Assembly: GCF_003477525.1 (NCBI RefSeq)
Contig: NZ_QUDO01000072.1
Span: forward strand, 1 to 16,496
Length of the DNA stretch: 16,496 nucleotides
Source: Ruminococcus sp. AF41-9
GTDB taxonomy: Bacteria; Bacillota; Clostridia; Lachnospirales; Lachnospiraceae
Direction of reading: 5' to 3'
The notes under the pieces were generated by a model. It saw only the letters and a program-made list of their open reading frames with translations. It had not been told where the DNA came from and did no database searches. Positions 14,090 through 16,496 of this stretch are shown here, piece after piece (the stretch's first letter is position 1; every line of letters begins with the position of its first letter). The position numbers and the translations under genes are program-made.

Positions 14090-14697
14090 GCTGTAATACC
14101 TGCTTTTTCAAACTGCTTTTTCAGCATTTTGCAGCCTACAAAAGCGCTGATTGCAGATGTAATGATAACAGCAACAAACATAGCAATCAGGATGCCGGTA
14201 TTTGCAGTTGCCTGCATGGTGTCGATGTAACTCTGTTCAGTTCCGTTTCCCAGCATGGTCTGCGCCCAGCCGTTGGGGTCAACAAAGAACACGATATATG
14301 AACCAGTGCCACCGAGAGAGAACAGAATATAAGACAGGCTGTTGAGTTTTTTGCTTTTGTACTGCCCTGCACCAGCAACAAAGTCCGCGACAATCGCCAT
14401 GATTATGTAGCCCAATGCAAAAGCCCAGTGCATACCAGTCACGAACCAAATAATACCCATGATAACGCCCATTATAGAAAGGCTCCAACGCTTATGTACT
14501 TTTGCAATCAGCAAAAGATAAATGGGGCCAGCAAGCAGCCCACCTCCTGCTGGCATGAAAAAAGTAAGTACAGGATTCGTTGCAAAAAAGACACCGCCCA
14601 CCAATACAAAAACAAATAACAATGCGGTAAAAATACCTGTTGTTACAAGGTCTTTCACTGTCAGACCTTTGTTCATAGAATTTACTTGATTACTCAT
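14086..14697 (-). CDS. ECF-type substrate-binding membrane protein, Trep_Strep/MptD-like (203 aa)
   Basis: A highly hydrophobic protein with about five to six helices: near 15-38, 45-65, 72-92, 93-112, 122-140 and 165-190. It ends in a basic tail (GCKMLKKQFEKAGI). Length, order and the basic C-terminal motif match, from memory, the Trep_Strep group (MptD-like putative ECF S components), whose ligand has not been established to my knowledge. It should confer substrate specificity on the EcfT/ATPase module encoded next. The ATG at 14695-14697 has GGTAGGAGG about 6 bases upstream. It is the first gene of the operon, divergent from the AraC gene, so transcription probably responds to that regulator. 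Confidence 0.82.
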   Translation of the reverse strand: MSNQVNSMNKGLTVKDLVTTGIFTALLFVFVLVGGVFFATNPVLTFFMPAGGGLLAGPIYLLLIAKVHKRWSLSIMGVIMGIIWFVTGMHWAFALGYIIMAIVADFVAGAGQYKSKKLNSLSYILFSLGGTGSYIVFFVDPNGWAQTMLGNGTEQSYIDTMQATANTGILIAMFVAVIITSAISAFVGCKMLKKQFEKAGITA

Positions 14698-14721
14698 TTT
14701 GACCTCCTACCTTTCATTGTC

Positions 14722-14750
14722 TTGACTCGACAAGTGGTTTGTGATATTCT
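14722..14750 (+). promoter_or_regulatory. Promoter of the AraC gene
   Basis: TTGACT (14722-14727) and TATTCT (14745-14750) are 17 bp apart on the forward strand, with the predicted start near 14757. The first regulator repeat begins at the last base of the -10 element. Confidence 0.6.
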
Positions 14751-14855
14751 TCGGTTAGATACCTCTAATCTTCGCCTAATACAATACGCATTTATCGAAC
14801 AACATTCAATAGGTTCCGGCAATGTTCGTCTGTTCCTTTCAAAAGTTCGTCTAAT
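14750..14855. promoter_or_regulatory. Two pairs of AraC-type operator repeats
   Basis: Four related 10-mers lie in the same orientation: TTCGGTTAGA (14750), TTCGCCTAAT (14771), TTCGTCTGTT (14825) and TTCGTCTAAT (14846). Starts within each pair are exactly 21 bp apart, the spacing of the two half-sites bound by an AraC-type dimer. Pair one overlaps the AraC -10 and start; pair two lies upstream of the proposed operon promoter. Confidence 0.65.
14781..14809 (-). promoter_or_regulatory. Candidate promoter of the ECF-ABC operon
   Basis: On the minus strand TTGAAT (14804-14809) and TATTGT (14781-14786) are 17 bp apart, with the predicted start near 14774. Operator pair two would lie upstream of it and pair one just downstream of its -10. 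The -10 match is moderate, as expected for an activated promoter. Confidence 0.45.
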
Positions 14856-14883
14856 CGTTGCAAAAAGGAGGCGGTCTGTTTTC

Positions 14884-15852
14884 ATGTCTGAAATTATTGA
14901 CCAGTTTTATACACCGCTACTGATTGAACACGGTTTTATCCGTAACCCAGACAACCAGCAATATGGGGCATTAGGTGACTGCTGGAAACTTTCTCCCGAA
15001 GTTGGAGAAGGCACCTACTGGACTTATGGACAGAAAGACTTATATGATATTAAAATCCATAACTTTTCCTTCCACGAAGATTTCATGTTGGAATGCTCCA
15101 TGCCGGAATGTCTGAGTATCACTCGGTATGACTCTATTTCCGGGGAGGAATTATCTCCATACCGTAGACTGTCTGCCGGTTGTATCAAAACATTTATTGG
15201 AGGCTACGCTCCATACAAGGCTTTGATACATAAAAATATTCCAATCCGTTCGGTTGGGATTGAGATTGCACCGGCATATTATGAGGACTACCTGAAAAAA
15301 CTGTACCCGGAGGCACAGATCAATCCTGTGGATGCATTTCGGAAGATCGACCAAACATCCGACTTTCCAGAAATGTCACGGTTACTCACAGAAATCAAAG
15401 ACTATCGCGGGGAAGGGATTGCAGCAAAACTTTTTTATGAGGGTAAAGTCGCAGAAGCTGTTTCAATGGTGGTGGAATATCAGAAGAAACATCCTGATAA
15501 ACCAGCCCATAAGCTCTCTCAACAGGATATTGAAAATCTCCAAATAGTTGCCGCTTATCTTAGCGATCACTATGCTTTTGATATTCCTCTGGAACGGCTA
15601 ACACAGATTGCCTGCATGGGAACAACAAAGCTCAAAAGCTGTTTTAAGAAATACTACGACTGCACCATCACGGAATATGTTCAACAGCGGCGCATGAGCC
15701 AAGCAGAATATCTGCTGGCATATACAGAGCTGACAGTCGGGCAAGTTGCCCAAACAGTAGGCTATTCCACTTCAAGCCGATTTGCAGAATTATTCCGAAA
15801 AAGCACGGGATTGTTGCCATTAGAGTACAGAAAAAACGCACAGCGAAAATAA
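14884..15852 (+). CDS. AraC-family transcriptional regulator (322 aa)
   Basis: The C-terminal domain (about residues 214-316) carries the two helix-turn-helix units of AraC/XylS proteins. The first surrounds IPLERLTQIACMGTTKLKSC, and the second contains TVGQVAQTVGYSTSSRFAEL followed by FRKSTGLLPLEYRK. The N-terminal 200 residues form the likely sensing and dimerisation part; they do not show an obvious cupin that I can name. The layout resembles YbtA-type regulators that activate metallophore-uptake genes when loaded with the ligand. The ATG at 14884 has AAGGAGGC upstream; the open frame extends further left but crosses the promoter. It is divergent from the ECF-ABC operon, faces 21-bp-spaced repeats, and ends in a strong terminator. 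Confidence 0.9.
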   Translation: MSEIIDQFYTPLLIEHGFIRNPDNQQYGALGDCWKLSPEVGEGTYWTYGQKDLYDIKIHNFSFHEDFMLECSMPECLSITRYDSISGEELSPYRRLSAGCIKTFIGGYAPYKALIHKNIPIRSVGIEIAPAYYEDYLKKLYPEAQINPVDAFRKIDQTSDFPEMSRLLTEIKDYRGEGIAAKLFYEGKVAEAVSMVVEYQKKHPDKPAHKLSQQDIENLQIVAAYLSDHYAFDIPLERLTQIACMGTTKLKSCFKKYYDCTITEYVQQRRMSQAEYLLAYTELTVGQVAQTVGYSTSSRFAELFRKSTGLLPLEYRKNAQRK

Positions 15853-15855
15853 AAT

Positions 15856-15892
15856 GAGCGCCAGAGGGAACTCTGGCGCTCGTAATTTTTTT
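15856..15892 (+). terminator. Strong terminator after the AraC gene
   Basis: GAGCGCCAGAG (15856-15866) and CTCTGGCGCTC (15871-15881) form a perfect 11-bp stem with a GGAA loop, followed by a T-run at 15886-15892. It begins 3 bases after the stop codon. Confidence 0.9.
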
Positions 15893-16158
15893 CAGCCACA
15901 TCCTCGCCACATTTGATTAGGTAAAACATCTACGGAATGCGCCATCAAATATCTCCCTGCACTTTGCGTTTGTCACTAAGATAGTGTAACTTCATCTGAA
16001 CAGGAGTTTTTCATCCACATAATAAGCATAATCATACCTCTTATGTACCTGTTGTGCTGTCTATTCGATTGTCAATGTACTGATGAAGGAGGAAAACTTG
16101 TCCTTCTTATTAACACTGACAAAAAAGGCAAAAAACAGGCGCATCAAATGAAATTTTA
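15893..16158. other. Spacer between AraC cassette and sigma-like gene
   Basis: Nothing firmly assignable is present. A weak hairpin (GAAGGA/TCCTTC around 16084-16107) lies after the sigma-like gene on its strand but has no T-run. A forward AAGGAGG followed by TTG opens only a 17-codon frame. Confidence 0.4.
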
Positions 16159-16494
16159 TCAAAAATATTTTACAAGTTGCTTTAATCCACGGCGGATACT
16201 GTCTCGGACACGGCTTGGATCTACACCTTCTACTTCGGCAATTTCGTTTACCGCCATTCCCAGATAGTATCGGGCATAAATCCTCTTTGCCTGTTTCTCC
16301 GGCAGCTTCATCACAGCGGCATAGACCTGCTCCTGAAACTGTTTTTCCTCCAGAAGCATCTCCGGTGTTTGCGGCTTCAATAGCACCGCATTTTCAATGC
16401 CATTCTCGCAATCCAGAGAATACTGTGCTTTATAACGATACATCTTTCGCTCATACGCAGCCTCCGCACGTTCAGCTGCTCGAATAGTCTCCAT
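16159..16494 (-). CDS. Sigma-70 region 4-like regulator, possibly cut at its start
   Basis: The C-terminal 55 residues form a sigma region 4 type helix-turn-helix: MKLPEKQAKRIYARYYLGMA, then VNEIAEVEGVDPSRVRDSIRRGLKQL. An N-terminal charged helical segment precedes it (about residues 1-60, ERAEAAYERKMYRYKAQYS). There is no region 2, so it is not a complete sigma factor. Small sigma-like proteins of this type are common in Firmicutes conjugative transposons, where they control excision or transfer genes; that role is inference here. The ATG at 16492-16494 lies 2 bases from the window end, so the true start may be further upstream and no ribosome binding site can be checked. Confidence 0.75.
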   Translation of the reverse strand: METIRAAERAEAAYERKMYRYKAQYSLDCENGIENAVLLKPQTPEMLLEEKQFQEQVYAAVMKLPEKQAKRIYARYYLGMAVNEIAEVEGVDPSRVRDSIRRGLKQLVKYF

Positions 16495-16496
16495 TA

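Noticed and set aside
14750..14855. CRISPR-like repeat array
   Set aside because: Repeats are only 10 bp, imperfect and unequally spaced across pairs. They fit regulator binding sites and no Cas genes are present.
16084..16149. Forward AAGGAGG followed by TTG, 17-codon frame
   Set aside because: Too short, rare start codon, no family resemblance and no neighbour on that strand.

Overview
The window looks like accessory DNA, probably integrated mobile-element DNA, from a low- to mid-GC Gram-positive anaerobe of the Clostridia (Lachnospiraceae/Ruminococcaceae type). This is inferred from the strong AAGGAGG-type ribosome binding sites, TTGACA/TATAAT-like promoters, GTG and TTG starts, and the gene families present. 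The species cannot be named from the sequence. Nearly every gene lies on the minus strand; only a small DUF6061-like gene and an AraC regulator read forward.

Right-to-left layout of the left block (1-3652): a TTGACA/TAGAAT promoter drives a protein with repeated S1-type RNA-binding folds, after a short leader holding an early intrinsic terminator. A second promoter, set in an inverted repeat, precedes a zinc-ribbon protein (DUF3268-like) and three tightly packed genes of unknown function. The last of these begins at the window edge.

Middle block (3870-7510): a YafQ/DinJ-type toxin-antitoxin pair with a two-copy direct-repeat operator and its own terminator; an IS200/IS605-type remnant with an N-terminally truncated TnpB, a left-end hairpin and a highly structured right end that reads as an omega RNA; and a GntR(YtrA)-regulated ABC-2 transporter operon with a perfect palindromic operator over its transcription start. 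A region without a supported gene but with several hairpins (7511-8036) leads to the DUF6061-like gene.

Right block (8270-15892): the most notable unit. An AraC-family activator is divergent from a five-gene operon with short overlaps or a 3-base gap between genes. It encodes a Trep_Strep/MptD-type ECF substrate-binding membrane protein, an EcfT subunit, one chain with two ECF ATPase domains, and two exporter-fold ABC half-transporters. The architecture suggests uptake of a metal chelate or siderophore: the exporter-fold pair resembles YbtPQ/IrtAB, and the ECF plus exporter pairing resembles my recollection of the equibactin locus. Substrate and direction are inference. The divergent region carries two pairs of TTCGnCTAAT-like repeats, each pair spaced exactly 21 bp, which gives a concrete model for AraC control. 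A strong terminator ends the AraC gene. The window closes with a sigma-70-region-4-like regulator of the kind common in Firmicutes conjugative elements.

Overall the region is a mosaic of independently regulated cargo modules. No integrase, relaxase, rRNA, tRNA or CRISPR array is visible.
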